DNA from: Sediminibacterium sp. Gen4
Lineage (GTDB): Bacteria > Bacteroidota > Bacteroidia > Chitinophagales > Chitinophagaceae
NCBI GenBank assembly: GCA_013391385.1
Contig: JACBFI010000008.1
Span: forward strand, 49,616-113,615
Direction: 5' to 3'
DNA length: 64,000 nucleotides
In this document: piece by piece, positions 1 through 7,394 of the stretch
Position numbering within the stretch: position 1 is the stretch's first letter
Layout of the letters: each line of letters opens with the position of its first letter
Position numbers and translations under genes: made by a program
Notes under the pieces: generated by a model
Seen by the model: the letters and a program-made list of their open reading frames with translations, nothing else
Databases searched by the model: none
Told to the model about the DNA's origin: nothing

Positions 1-413
1 TCCCACAGGAAACGGATGGTACGTCCACGGCTGGTGGTGTTGTCGATCACTTCAGCAACCAGTTCTTCGTTGTCGCCGAAATACAATTTGTTGCCCACAC
101 GAATCTTTCTTGCGGGATCAACGATCACATCCCACAGACGGTTGGGTTTGTTGAGTTCACGCAGTAAGAATACTTCGATCTTGGCGCCGGTTTTTTCTTT
201 GCGGCCATACATACGTGCAGGGAACACTTTGGTATTGTTCACTACAAATACGTCTTTGTCGTCGTAGTACTCCAGGATATCACGGAAATGTCTGTTTTCC
301 ATGTGACCACTTTTACGATCAACAACCATCAATCGGCTGTCTTCTCTTTTCTTGGTCGGGTGCTGCGCAATAAGGTTAAGGGGTAAATCGAACTTAAATT
401 GAGATAATTTCAT
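1..413 (-). CDS. queA: S-adenosylmethionine:tRNA ribosyltransferase-isomerase, N-terminal part (runs off the left edge)
   Basis: This is the first 137 codons of QueA, read leftwards from an ATG at 413-411. QueA transfers the ribosyl part of SAM onto preQ1-modified tRNA to make epoxyqueuosine in the cytosol. The translation begins [19 protein letters not shown] and continues with [20 protein letters not shown], the family's conserved N-terminal segment, followed by [20 protein letters not shown], also typical. The C-terminal two thirds lie outside the window. A promoter-like CAAAGGTA (TACCTTTG on the minus strand) lies 28 bp upstream of the start. I see no frameshift in the visible part. The identification rests on long motif agreement. 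Confidence 0.93.
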   Translation of the reverse strand, partial: MKLSQFKFDLPLNLIAQHPTKKREDSRLMVVDRKSGHMENRHFRDILEYYDDKDVFVVNNTKVFPARMYGRKEKTGAKIEVFLLRELNKPNRLWDVIVDPARKIRVGNKLYFGDNEELVAEVIDNTTSRGRTIRFLW

Positions 414-441
414 GTTACGGCATGATTTTTTATGAAGTCGG

Positions 442-449
442 CAAAGGTA
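442..449 (-). promoter_or_regulatory. Predicted -7 promoter box for queA
   Basis: TACCTTTG on the minus strand matches the Bacteroidota sigma-ABfr -7 consensus TAnnTTTG and lies 28 bp upstream of the queA ATG. I see no convincing -33 TTTG at the usual distance. Confidence 0.5.
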
Positions 450-537
450 CGGAATTTTCCCTGCTTTAAAAACTGTTGTTACAGATTTAGGGGGATAATA
501 TTTTCCAATTCCGTAGACATATTGAAGGGCTTTCACC

Positions 538-545
538 TAATTTTG
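538..545 (+). promoter_or_regulatory. Predicted -7 promoter box for the ccmC-like gene
   Basis: TAATTTTG matches TAnnTTTG and ends 54 bp before the preferred ATG at 600. The nearest TTG upstream (522-524) is only 13 bp away, shorter than the usual 17-20, so the -33 element is unconvincing. Confidence 0.45.
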
Positions 546-599
546 CGCCAACAGTTGTTAGTTTGACTGGTGTTAAGGGAAAACTGTAAAAACCCGATC

Positions 600-1280
600 A
601 TGATTCGAAAAGTCTGGTGGAAGATATTAGCTATTGTTCTATTGCTCTACACCTGTTCCTATGGGTTTCTGGTGAAAATACCCAAGTTGGATGACCGATT
701 ACAAGAGTCTATCCGCAATTTCTTTTTCCATGTACCTATGTGGTTTGCCATGATGATTCTCTTGGGTGTTTCTGTTGTATACGCTATCAAGTATCTGCGC
801 AGCAGGAATCAGGTCCATGACTTTTACTCTTCTGCCTTCGCGATTACAGGTACCATTTTTGGTTTCCTAGGTCTTACTACCGGAGCCATCTGGGCCAACT
901 ACCAGTGGGGAAGTCCTTGGAGCGGTGATCCCAAACAAAACGGAGCCGCTATCGCTATGCTCATCTACCTGGCCTATTTCGTTTTGCGTGGTAGTATGAA
1001 TGAAGAAGAAAAGAAAGCAAGGATTGGGGCAGTCTATAATATTTTCGCCTTTTTTATGCTTTTTCCAACACTTTGGATTCTACCCAGACTTACAGAGTCC
1101 TTGCATCCGGGTGGAGAAGGCAGTGAAGGTAATCCTGGTTTGAATGGGAAAGATATGGACGCCAATATGCGTTCTGTCTTTTATCCGGCAGTGATTGGCT
1201 GGACTTTACTCGGTGTTTGGATCAGTACTTTGCGTATTCGATATGAAATTTTAAAAGAACAACAACTTATTCATGAATAA
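600..1280 (+). CDS. ccmC: Cytochrome c assembly protein, CcmC/CcsA family heme-handling membrane protein
   Basis: This is a polytopic inner-membrane protein of 226 residues from the ATG at 600. It belongs to the CcmC/CcsA/CcmF heme-handling superfamily, which presents heme on the periplasmic side for cytochrome c maturation. The family's tryptophan-rich heme motif appears as WANYQWGSPWSGDPKQ near residue 100, and several hydrophobic helices are evident, for example around residues 5-25, 45-60, 85-100, 120-135, 155-170 and 200-215. A GTG at 570 would add ten residues of charged sequence, so I prefer 600, where MIRKVWWK leads straight into the first helix. The stop overlaps the start of the next gene by 8 bp, so the two are translationally coupled. 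The related ccmB lies 3 kb away on the other strand. Confidence 0.88.
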   Translation: MIRKVWWKILAIVLLLYTCSYGFLVKIPKLDDRLQESIRNFFFHVPMWFAMMILLGVSVVYAIKYLRSRNQVHDFYSSAFAITGTIFGFLGLTTGAIWANYQWGSPWSGDPKQNGAAIAMLIYLAYFVLRGSMNEEEKKARIGAVYNIFAFFMLFPTLWILPRLTESLHPGGEGSEGNPGLNGKDMDANMRSVFYPAVIGWTLLGVWISTLRIRYEILKEQQLIHE

Positions 1281-1488
1281 ACTACTGAAAACCATTTATA
1301 CATTCGCAGCCATATTGCTGTTCCATGTTGCTGCATCAGCACAAGAAGTTGCAGCTGAAAATGATGTGATGAGAAGTAATGGTAAGATATACGTAGTGAT
1401 GGCAGTAGTACTTACGATCATTATCGGATTATTCATCTACCTAGCATCATTAGATAAAAAGATCAGTAAACTAGAAAAGAAAAGTTAA
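1273..1488 (+). CDS. ccmD: CcmD family small membrane protein
   Basis: This 71-residue protein has an N-terminal hydrophobic segment ending in ASAQ (signal-peptide-like), then one transmembrane helix around residues 40-58 (VVMAVVLTIIIGLFIYLASL), and a short basic tail KKISKLEKKS. Size, topology and the 8-bp overlap with the upstream CcmC-like gene fit the Bacteroidota CcmD-family protein that accompanies the heme exporter CcmABC. Its role would be to assist heme release from the exporter to the downstream chaperone. Small single-helix proteins diverge quickly, so the name rests on context as much as on sequence. Confidence 0.75.
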   Translation: MNKLLKTIYTFAAILLFHVAASAQEVAAENDVMRSNGKIYVVMAVVLTIIIGLFIYLASLDKKISKLEKKS

Positions 1489-1494
1489 TAGTCC

Positions 1495-1524
1495 ATAGAC
1501 CATGGTCCATGGACTATGGTCTAT
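1495..1524. repeat. Near-perfect 30-bp palindrome, 7-bp phased
   Basis: ATAGACCATGGTCCAT is followed directly by its reverse complement with one mismatch. It lies between ccmD and the glutamate dehydrogenase gene, both on the plus strand. The same word family (GTCCATG repeats) recurs at about 16590, 55946, 58758 and 62715. Confidence 0.8.
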
Positions 1525-1571
1525 CAACTATCAGCTAAACCATAAAAGTCAAAAACAAAAACGATTAGCTC

Positions 1572-2993
1572 ATGTCAGATCACAAACCGTATAGCTTCTT
1601 TCAAAGTGTTGAGAGAAGTTTTGATAAAGCGGCCAAGTTTACCAAATGGGAGAAGGGTTTGCTAGAACAGATCAAAGCCTGTAACAGCATCTACAGTATG
1701 CGTTTTCCCGTAAAAATGGATGATGGCCGTATTGAAGTTATTGAAGCATACCGTGTGCAACATTCGCAGCATAAATCGCCTTGTAAAGGTGGTATCCGTT
1801 TCAGTGAAGAAGTGAATCAGGATGAAGTGATGGCACTGGCATCTTTGATGACTTACAAATGTGCGATTGTAAACGTACCATTTGGTGGTGGTAAAGGCGG
1901 TATCAAAATCAACCCTCGTAACCACAGTGCGTATGAATTAGAAAAAATCACACGTCGTTATACTGCTGAACTGGTGAAGAAAAATTTCATTGGTCCAGGT
2001 ATTGACGTGCCTGCTCCGGATTACGGAACAGGCGAACGTGAAATGGCATGGATAGTAGATACTTATGCCTCTTTGAAACCAGGTGAAATTGATGCTGCGG
2101 GTTGTGTTACCGGTAAACCTGTTACACAAGGTGGTGTTCGCGGAAGAAAAGAAGCTACCGGCTTAGGTGTTTTCTACGGTATCCGTGAAGTATGCAATAT
2201 GCCCGATGTGATGAAAAAACTCGGATTGGCTATTGGTGTGCAAGGAAAATCTGTTGTTGTACAAGGGTTGGGTAATGTGGGATACCATTCTGCAAAATTC
2301 TTCCGTGAAGCAGGTTCAAAAGTAATATCTATCGCGGAATATGAAGGTGCTATTTTCAATGCAGATGGATTGAATGAAGAAGAAGTATTCCAGCATAGAA
2401 AGAAAACAGGATCTATTTTAAATTTCCCCGGCGCTACCAACTTGGCAAAGAGTACAGATGCATTGGAACTGGAATGTGATATTTTAATTCCTGCTGCTTT
2501 AGAGAATGTCATCAATGGCGATAATGCTCCTCGTGTAAAAGCAAAAATTATCGGAGAAGCTGCTAACGGACCATTAACTCCGGAAGCAGATGAAATATTT
2601 GCCGCCAAAGGAACATTGGTAGTTCCTGATATGTACCTGAATGCAGGTGGTGTAACCGTTTCTTATTTTGAGTGGTTAAAGAACCTGAGTCATGTGCGTT
2701 ATGGTCGTATGGAAAAACGTTTTACTGAAAACATGAATAACCATATCCTCGGACAAATTGAGGAGCTTACTGGTAAGCAGGTTTCAGGGAAAGAGCGTTC
2801 TTTCATTTTACATGGACCTGAAGAAGTAGATCTGGTACACAGTGGATTGGAAGAAACCATGATCACTGCTACTCGTGAGATCATGGAGATTTGGAAGAAT
2901 AATCCTGAAATTCCTGATATGCGTACTGCAGCATATGTATGTGCCATCAATAAAGTAGGCACTTCATACGCTGAGTTGGGTATATTCCCATAA
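1572..2993 (+). CDS. gdhA: Glutamate dehydrogenase (Glu/Leu/Phe/Val dehydrogenase family)
   Basis: A 473-residue cytosolic enzyme that interconverts glutamate with 2-oxoglutarate and ammonium using NAD(P)(H), linking carbon and nitrogen metabolism. The N-terminal substrate domain shows [12 protein letters not shown] and [10 protein letters not shown], which carry the conserved active-site lysines, followed by [14 protein letters not shown]. The nucleotide-binding domain has the Rossmann motif [15 protein letters not shown] near residue 230, and [13 protein letters not shown] lies near 330. The length agrees with the family's longer Bacteroidota members. The ATG at 1572 has no Shine-Dalgarno sequence, as is normal here. 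Cofactor preference cannot be judged by eye. It is a single-gene unit followed by an inverted repeat that probably ends transcription. Confidence 0.95.
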   Translation: MSDHKPYSFFQSVERSFDKAAKFTKWEKGLLEQIKACNSIYSMRFPVKMDDGRIEVIEAYRVQHSQHKSPCKGGIRFSEEVNQDEVMALASLMTYKCAIVNVPFGGGKGGIKINPRNHSAYELEKITRRYTAELVKKNFIGPGIDVPAPDYGTGEREMAWIVDTYASLKPGEIDAAGCVTGKPVTQGGVRGRKEATGLGVFYGIREVCNMPDVMKKLGLAIGVQGKSVVVQGLGNVGYHSAKFFREAGSKVISIAEYEGAIFNADGLNEEEVFQHRKKTGSILNFPGATNLAKSTDALELECDILIPAALENVINGDNAPRVKAKIIGEAANGPLTPEADEIFAAKGTLVVPDMYLNAGGVTVSYFEWLKNLSHVRYGRMEKRFTENMNNHILGQIEELTGKQVSGKERSFILHGPEEVDLVHSGLEETMITATREIMEIWKNNPEIPDMRTAAYVCAINKVGTSYAELGIFP

Positions 2994-3011
2994 TAGTACC
3001 GATCTATTTTA

Positions 3012-3074
3012 GATGTCGGATATCGGATGTCTGATTTGAATTTTACGTTCAATCAGACATTAGATATCCGATAT
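3012..3074. terminator. Inverted heptad repeat between convergent genes (probable bidirectional terminator)
   Basis: Two opposed blocks built on the word GGATGTCTGAT / ATCAGACATCC face each other across about 14 bp. The right block has a 5-bp insertion relative to the left. The blocks sit between the convergent stops of gdhA and the HsdR-N-like gene. Confidence 0.6.
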
Positions 3075-3077
3075 TTT

Positions 3078-3512
3078 TTATTGGTAGGAGGGAATGGTAT
3101 TCAAAGTAGTAAACTGATTATTTTCTTTTCCGATTCCTCGGGTTTCATTTCCATTGGTAACAATCAAGTAATCTGCTTGAACGATGGTTTGATAACGCAG
3201 TAATTGTTGCATGACAGATTCATTGATGGGGACATTCATTTCCTTACATTCAATCAATAGCCAAGGATAATCATTTTTATATACAAGAATATCAAAGCGC
3301 TTTTTTAATTCTCCGATTTGTATTTCTTTCTCGATGGCTATCAATGATGCAGGATAATGCATCACTTGCAGCAGGTACTGAAGAAAGTTTTGTCGCACCC
3401 ATTCTTCCGGTGTTAGCCGGATCCATTTTTTCCTCAAAGGATCAAAAATATACTCCTTCTCTTCTCTGGTTTCTATTTTGAAAGGATAGGAGGGGTAGCT
3501 TATTTTAATCAT
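3078..3512 (-). CDS. Orphan type I restriction enzyme R-subunit N-terminal-like nuclease domain protein (HSDR_N_2)
   Basis: A 144-residue protein consisting almost entirely of the HsdR N-terminal-like PD-(D/E)XK fold. The nuclease core is visible as RFDILVYKNDYPWLLIECKE, where the D and the ExK form the usual catalytic set. FDPLRKKWIRLTPEEWVRQ near residue 25 is the conserved lead-in of the stand-alone Bacteroidota family. No helicase, methylase or specificity gene is nearby, so this is not part of a restriction-modification system. Orthologues are widespread single-domain proteins of unknown physiological role. It is divergent from the AMP nucleosidase gene across 86 bp and convergent with gdhA. 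Confidence 0.82.
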   Translation of the reverse strand: MIKISYPSYPFKIETREEKEYIFDPLRKKWIRLTPEEWVRQNFLQYLLQVMHYPASLIAIEKEIQIGELKKRFDILVYKNDYPWLLIECKEMNVPINESVMQQLLRYQTIVQADYLIVTNGNETRGIGKENNQFTTLNTIPSYQ

Positions 3513-3598
3513 ACTACTTGCAAATAGAATTGATTTTTTGTATTTTAGCCAATTAGCCTGATCAAAGATAACCGGCAGTCCATCAAAATAGTCATGTT

Positions 3599-4369
3599 AT
3601 GAAAACGAAAGCGGAAATTGTGAACAATTGGCTCCCCCGATATACAGGAGAGAAATTAGAGAACTTTGGTAAGTATGTTTTACTGACCAATTTCAGCAAC
3701 TATGTAACCATGTTTGCGAAATGGAATAAAGTAAAAGTGATTGGGGCTGACAGACCCATGCAATGTGCAACCGCCAACGGTATCACCATTATTAATTTTG
3801 GAATGGGTAGTCCGGGTGCAGCCACTATCATGGATCTTTTAACTGCCATCGCCCCTGAAGCGGTACTATTCTTGGGGAAATGCGGTGGGTTAAAAAGAAG
3901 AAATAAGATTGGAGATCTGATTTTGCCTATTGCCGCTATCAGAGGAGAGGGTACTTCCAATGATTATTTCCCTCCTGAAGTTCCTGCTATGCCTGCGTTT
4001 GCGCTGCAGAAAGCTATTTCAACTACCATCAGAGATTATAAAGTAGATTATTGGACAGGTACTGTTTATACCACCAACAGAAGGGTTTGGGAACACGATG
4101 ATGCATTCAAAGCCTATCTTACCAAAGTACGTGCTTATGCGATTGATATGGAAACAGCCACCATTTTTACGGTCGGATTCTTTAATAAAATTCCAACAGG
4201 TGCATTACTCTTAGTAAGCGATCAACCCATGATACCCGAAGGAGTAAAGACAGAAGCCAGTGATAAAAAAGTAACTGCCGACTACGTAGAAAGACACCTC
4301 AAGATCGGTATCGACTCCCTCAAACAACTCATCAATAAAGGACAAACAGTGAGACACCTTAGGTTTTGA
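3599..4369 (+). CDS. amn: AMP nucleosidase, short form
   Basis: A 256-residue cytosolic enzyme of the PNP/UDP family that hydrolyses AMP to adenine and ribose 5-phosphate and so adjusts adenylate pools. The phosphorylase-type fold shows INFGMGSPGAATIMDLL, then FLGKCGGLKRRNKIGDLILP, and the nucleoside-binding AIDMETATIFTVGF near residue 190, followed by LLLVSDQPMIPEGVK. The protein lacks the extra N-terminal domain of the enterobacterial enzyme (about 480 residues), as is usual for the Bacteroidota form. A 23-bp perfect hairpin follows the stop and separates it from the convergent ccmB. Confidence 0.9.
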   Translation: MKTKAEIVNNWLPRYTGEKLENFGKYVLLTNFSNYVTMFAKWNKVKVIGADRPMQCATANGITIINFGMGSPGAATIMDLLTAIAPEAVLFLGKCGGLKRRNKIGDLILPIAAIRGEGTSNDYFPPEVPAMPAFALQKAISTTIRDYKVDYWTGTVYTTNRRVWEHDDAFKAYLTKVRAYAIDMETATIFTVGFFNKIPTGALLLVSDQPMIPEGVKTEASDKKVTADYVERHLKIGIDSLKQLINKGQTVRHLRF

Positions 4370-4382
4370 TGTATGATGTAAG

Positions 4383-4435
4383 ATGTCGGATGTCTGATGT
4401 CGGATATATTAAATCCGACATCAGACATCCGACAT
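4383..4435. terminator. Perfect 23-bp stem hairpin between convergent amn and ccmB
   Basis: Arm 4383-4405 and arm 4413-4435 are exact reverse complements separated by a 7-nt loop. The left arm and the sequence before it run in 7-bp steps of ATGTnnG. The position between two convergent stops fits a bidirectional transcription terminator. Confidence 0.8.
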
Positions 4436-4440
4436 TTACT

Positions 4441-5100
4441 TTAGTCTTTCCACAAAAAAGGAAACAAAATCACCGCTAGTGCAACCACAAGGATATCTAG
4501 TCCTACCAGCATGAGTACCATTTGCCACCAGCCGGCTTGAATCACATCAGAAAATCCGGTGCCAGCAATTTTCATGAGTAATAGTAGTTGTGGGATAATC
4601 AACGGGAATCCCATGATGGCCATCAATGCAGCCTGCTGTTGCGCTTTGGCTGCGATAGCGGCTAAGAAAGTGAATACAAGACTCAGGCTCATACCACCCA
4701 GACAAGCAATGGCAGTAAAAGTGATAAAGTTTTCAAGCGGATTGCCTAATAATACAGCAAAGATTCCCAAACTGAGTAAGCTCATCAGTACCATGAGCAG
4801 CAGATTGAAGATCAGTTTGGAGAGTACAAAGTCAATAGGCCCGGCAATTGAATAGAAGTACAACATGCGGCCCCTGCTTTCTTGTAAAAAACTTTTGGCG
4901 ACAGCGTTCACACACACGAATAATTGAATCACCCAGAAAAGTCCATTCCATACGGTATCATCGGGTTGTCCCATAGACAGGTACACAACAAAAATGGTAG
5001 ATGCCACGTACAATAGGATACCATACAATGTGTACTGCTGTCGCATTTCCAGCAACAGGTCTTTTTTAACCAATGATAATATCGTGTGGCTACTTTTCAT
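4441..5100 (-). CDS. ccmB: Heme exporter protein CcmB
   Basis: A 219-residue polytopic membrane protein, the permease of the CcmABC complex that works on heme release for cytochrome c maturation. It opens [20 protein letters not shown], the amphipathic CcmB lead, and shows about six hydrophobic helices, with the family signature [18 protein letters not shown] near residue 75. I start it at the ATG 5100-5098, which overlaps the last 11 bases of tdk; the alternative further upstream lies inside tdk. No ccmA ATPase gene is next to it here. The overlap with tdk indicates shared transcription. Confidence 0.9.
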   Translation of the reverse strand: MKSSHTILSLVKKDLLLEMRQQYTLYGILLYVASTIFVVYLSMGQPDDTVWNGLFWVIQLFVCVNAVAKSFLQESRGRMLYFYSIAGPIDFVLSKLIFNLLLMVLMSLLSLGIFAVLLGNPLENFITFTAIACLGGMSLSLVFTFLAAIAAKAQQQAALMAIMGFPLIIPQLLLLMKIAGTGFSDVIQAGWWQMVLMLVGLDILVVALAVILFPFLWKD

Positions 5101-5656
5101 GGAAACATTTTCGACAACGAGGTTCATAGGTTTCTTTTTCGCCTAATAATACCTGCCCATCACCCTCTATTTTTCTGTAAGATACATTAGCAATATTGCC
5201 ACATTTCATGCAGATGGCGTGTAATTTTGTGATATAATCTGCAACTGCCAGCAAATTCGGCATTTGACCAAAGGGGCGTCCTAAATAATCCATATCTAAC
5301 CCTGCTACAATCACCCGGGTACCTCTCAATGCAAGTGTTTCGCATACATGCATGATCTCGGCATCAAAAAATTGAGCTTCATCAATGCCTACCACATCCA
5401 CATCTTGGGCCATCAGTAAGATGGTCTGTGAATTTTCAATAGGCGTACTTTGTATGCTATTGGCATCATGACTCACCACTTGTGTTTCATCGTAACGAAC
5501 ATCAATAGCGGGTTTGTATATTTCTACTTTCAGGTTGGCAATTTTGGCTCTTTTCAAGCGACGGATCAATTCTTCGGTCTTACCGCTGAACATGCTTCCG
5601 CAGATCACTTCGATCCAACCCCTGCGTTCACCTGTTAAATTTGGTTCAATAAACAT
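5090..5656 (-). CDS. tdk: Thymidine kinase (type II, zinc-binding)
   Basis: A 188-residue cytosolic enzyme that phosphorylates thymidine to dTMP in the salvage pathway. The P-loop is [18 protein letters not shown] at residue 21, the Walker B-type lasso start is VGIDEAQFF near residue 90, and the C-terminal zinc site is formed by CMKC and CRKC. Length and motif order match the bacterial type II family. Its TAG stop overlaps the ccmB start, so the two genes form one unit reading leftwards. It is divergent from a small secreted protein gene. Confidence 0.95.
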   Translation of the reverse strand: MFIEPNLTGERRGWIEVICGSMFSGKTEELIRRLKRAKIANLKVEIYKPAIDVRYDETQVVSHDANSIQSTPIENSQTILLMAQDVDVVGIDEAQFFDAEIMHVCETLALRGTRVIVAGLDMDYLGRPFGQMPNLLAVADYITKLHAICMKCGNIANVSYRKIEGDGQVLLGEKETYEPRCRKCFHEK

Positions 5657-5707
5657 ATAAATAGAGAATCAAGGCGGGCAAATTAGTCTAAACGAAACTT
5701 ATTTTCA

Positions 5708-5715
5708 TATTTTTG
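5708..5715 (+). promoter_or_regulatory. Predicted -7 promoter box for the efflux region
   Basis: TATTTTTG matches TAnnTTTG and ends 53 bp before the ATG of the small secreted protein at 5769, the first gene on the path to the RND efflux genes. Confidence 0.45.
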
Positions 5716-5768
5716 TCTTGCATCTTACAAACAAACTAAGTCCGGAAAAAGCAAGTAGGTATTTAAGC

Positions 5769-6179
5769 ATGAAAACTATCTTACAAAAGTTTTTTGTATT
5801 GCTGCTGCTGATCTCCTTCGCCAATATAGTGACTGCGAGACCCGGATGCCATTTGAGAACGGTAGAGACATCTGCCGATGCCGAAGACCTTAAGTTCAAT
5901 AAGACTGAATCATTTACACTTATTGAGTTTCTTCTGGAACGGGTACATGGTCTTTCAGATAATATACCCAATAATGAGGAAACCGGTGTTCATTACAGTG
6001 TTTTTAGGACTCACGGTAAAATTACCTCTACTCCACGTATTAAATCTACAGAACAGCTAAAGGATGTCATTTCCTTGGTATCTGTTCCTACTGTCGATTT
6101 GGAGCACCATACGATTCGGTATAGTTCACCTCTTACAGGTATCTTTCATAGCTTTCTTTTTAGGCTAACACCATTTTGA
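5769..6179 (+). CDS. Small secreted protein of unknown function upstream of the RND efflux genes
   Basis: This is a 136-residue protein from the ATG at 5769. MKTILQKFFVLLLLISFANIVTA is a clear Sec signal peptide, and the mature part starts at about RPGCHLR. The mature domain is short, with one cysteine, and ends in a hydrophobic stretch GIFHSFLFRLTPF. I recognise no family. An ATG at 5718 would add 17 residues ahead of the signal peptide and is less likely. The gene lies 88 bp before the efflux adaptor on the same strand and may be co-transcribed with it; a periplasmic accessory or sensing role is only a guess. Confidence 0.6.
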   Translation: MKTILQKFFVLLLLISFANIVTARPGCHLRTVETSADAEDLKFNKTESFTLIEFLLERVHGLSDNIPNNEETGVHYSVFRTHGKITSTPRIKSTEQLKDVISLVSVPTVDLEHHTIRYSSPLTGIFHSFLFRLTPF

Positions 6180-6267
6180 TCTCTACTTGTCTTCGTCTTT
6201 TTTCTTTGCTTCCAATTCGGTGAAGCATGCACATGATTCGTACTATTCATCAATTTAAACGAGTGAA

Positions 6268-7386
6268 ATGAGATCAATTTTACCTGTAATGGGCGTATGC
6301 ATATTATTATTCTTTTCTTGTACATCTGAAAATAAGGAAGGGCAAAAAGAACAGGAAATGATTTTGCCTGTTCTTGAGATCACAAAAACCGATACACAAC
6401 TGCTGGTTGATTATGTATCAGATATTCAAGCCGTAAAAAATGTTGAGATACGTGCACGTGTCAATGGTTTCTTGGAGAAAATTTTTGTTGATGAAGGACA
6501 AAACGTAAAAAAAGGACAACTCCTTTTCCAAATCAATGATTTAGAATACACCACTGATCTGGCAAGAGCAAAAGCCAATGTGTCTAATGCCCAAGCGGAA
6601 GCAAAAGCTGCTGAATTGGAAGTGTCAAGGACAAAGCTCTTGGTGGAAAAGAAAGTGATATCCTCTACAGAATATGAGTTAGCGTCAGCCAGACTCAGGG
6701 CAGCTAATGCAAAAGTAGAAGAGGCATTAGCGTTGCAGGCAAGTGCTCAAAACAAATTATCCTTAACAAGTGTAAAGTCTCCATTTGATGGCATCATTGA
6801 TCGTATTCCATTGAAGATTGGAAGTATGATTGATCCGGGGGCTTTATTAACAACCATTTCAGATATTCATGATGTATTTGCTTACTTCCATATTTCAGAG
6901 AGTGAATACTTGCGGATCAAAAAGGGGATGAGTGATACGCGTCAGAATGTTCCAGTGCAATTGATCTTGGCTGATGGTACAAAATACCTTCAAGAAGGGA
7001 GAATTGAAACGGTTGATGGGGAAATCAATGAAAATACCGGCGCCATTGCTTTCAGAGCAAGGTTTCCCAATCCTGATAAATTATTGCGACATGGCGCTTC
7101 TGGGAAAGTGCGATTGATTAGTGAAATAAAAGATGCCATGTTGATACCACAGAAATCAGTATTTGAAATACAGGATAAAAACTATGTTTTTGTGGTTGGT
7201 TCAGACAATATTGTTAAGATGCGTGGGTTCACTTATAGCAAACGCGTTGCAAATTTTTATATAGCAGAACAAGGGTTGATGGCGGGCGAGAAAATTGTAT
7301 ATGAAGGTGTACAAAATATTCGCGACGGCATTAAAATCAAACCCAAAATGATCACTGCTGCTAATATGATTGCTTACAAAAAATAA
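6268..7386 (+). CDS. RND efflux system periplasmic adaptor (membrane fusion protein), lipoprotein
   Basis: A 372-residue HlyD/AcrA-type adaptor that bridges the inner-membrane pump and the outer-membrane channel. The N-terminus MRSILPVMGVCILLFFSC is a lipoprotein signal with Cys18 as the lipid-bearing residue. The biotinyl-lipoyl-like domain shows VRARVNGFLEKIFVDEGQNVKKGQLLF-type sequence around residues 65-90. A long helical hairpin covers about 95-170 (AKANVSNAQAEAKAAELEVS), followed by VKSPFDGIIDRI and the beta-barrel and membrane-proximal domains. The pump gene starts 8 bp after the stop. The substrate cannot be inferred from sequence. Confidence 0.93.
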   Translation: MRSILPVMGVCILLFFSCTSENKEGQKEQEMILPVLEITKTDTQLLVDYVSDIQAVKNVEIRARVNGFLEKIFVDEGQNVKKGQLLFQINDLEYTTDLARAKANVSNAQAEAKAAELEVSRTKLLVEKKVISSTEYELASARLRAANAKVEEALALQASAQNKLSLTSVKSPFDGIIDRIPLKIGSMIDPGALLTTISDIHDVFAYFHISESEYLRIKKGMSDTRQNVPVQLILADGTKYLQEGRIETVDGEINENTGAIAFRARFPNPDKLLRHGASGKVRLISEIKDAMLIPQKSVFEIQDKNYVFVVGSDNIVKMRGFTYSKRVANFYIAEQGLMAGEKIVYEGVQNIRDGIKIKPKMITAANMIAYKK

Positions 7387-7394
7387 TCCATCCC

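Noticed and set aside
3078-3512. Restriction-modification system
   Set aside because: Only the R-subunit N-terminal-like domain is present, without helicase, methylase or specificity genes nearby.
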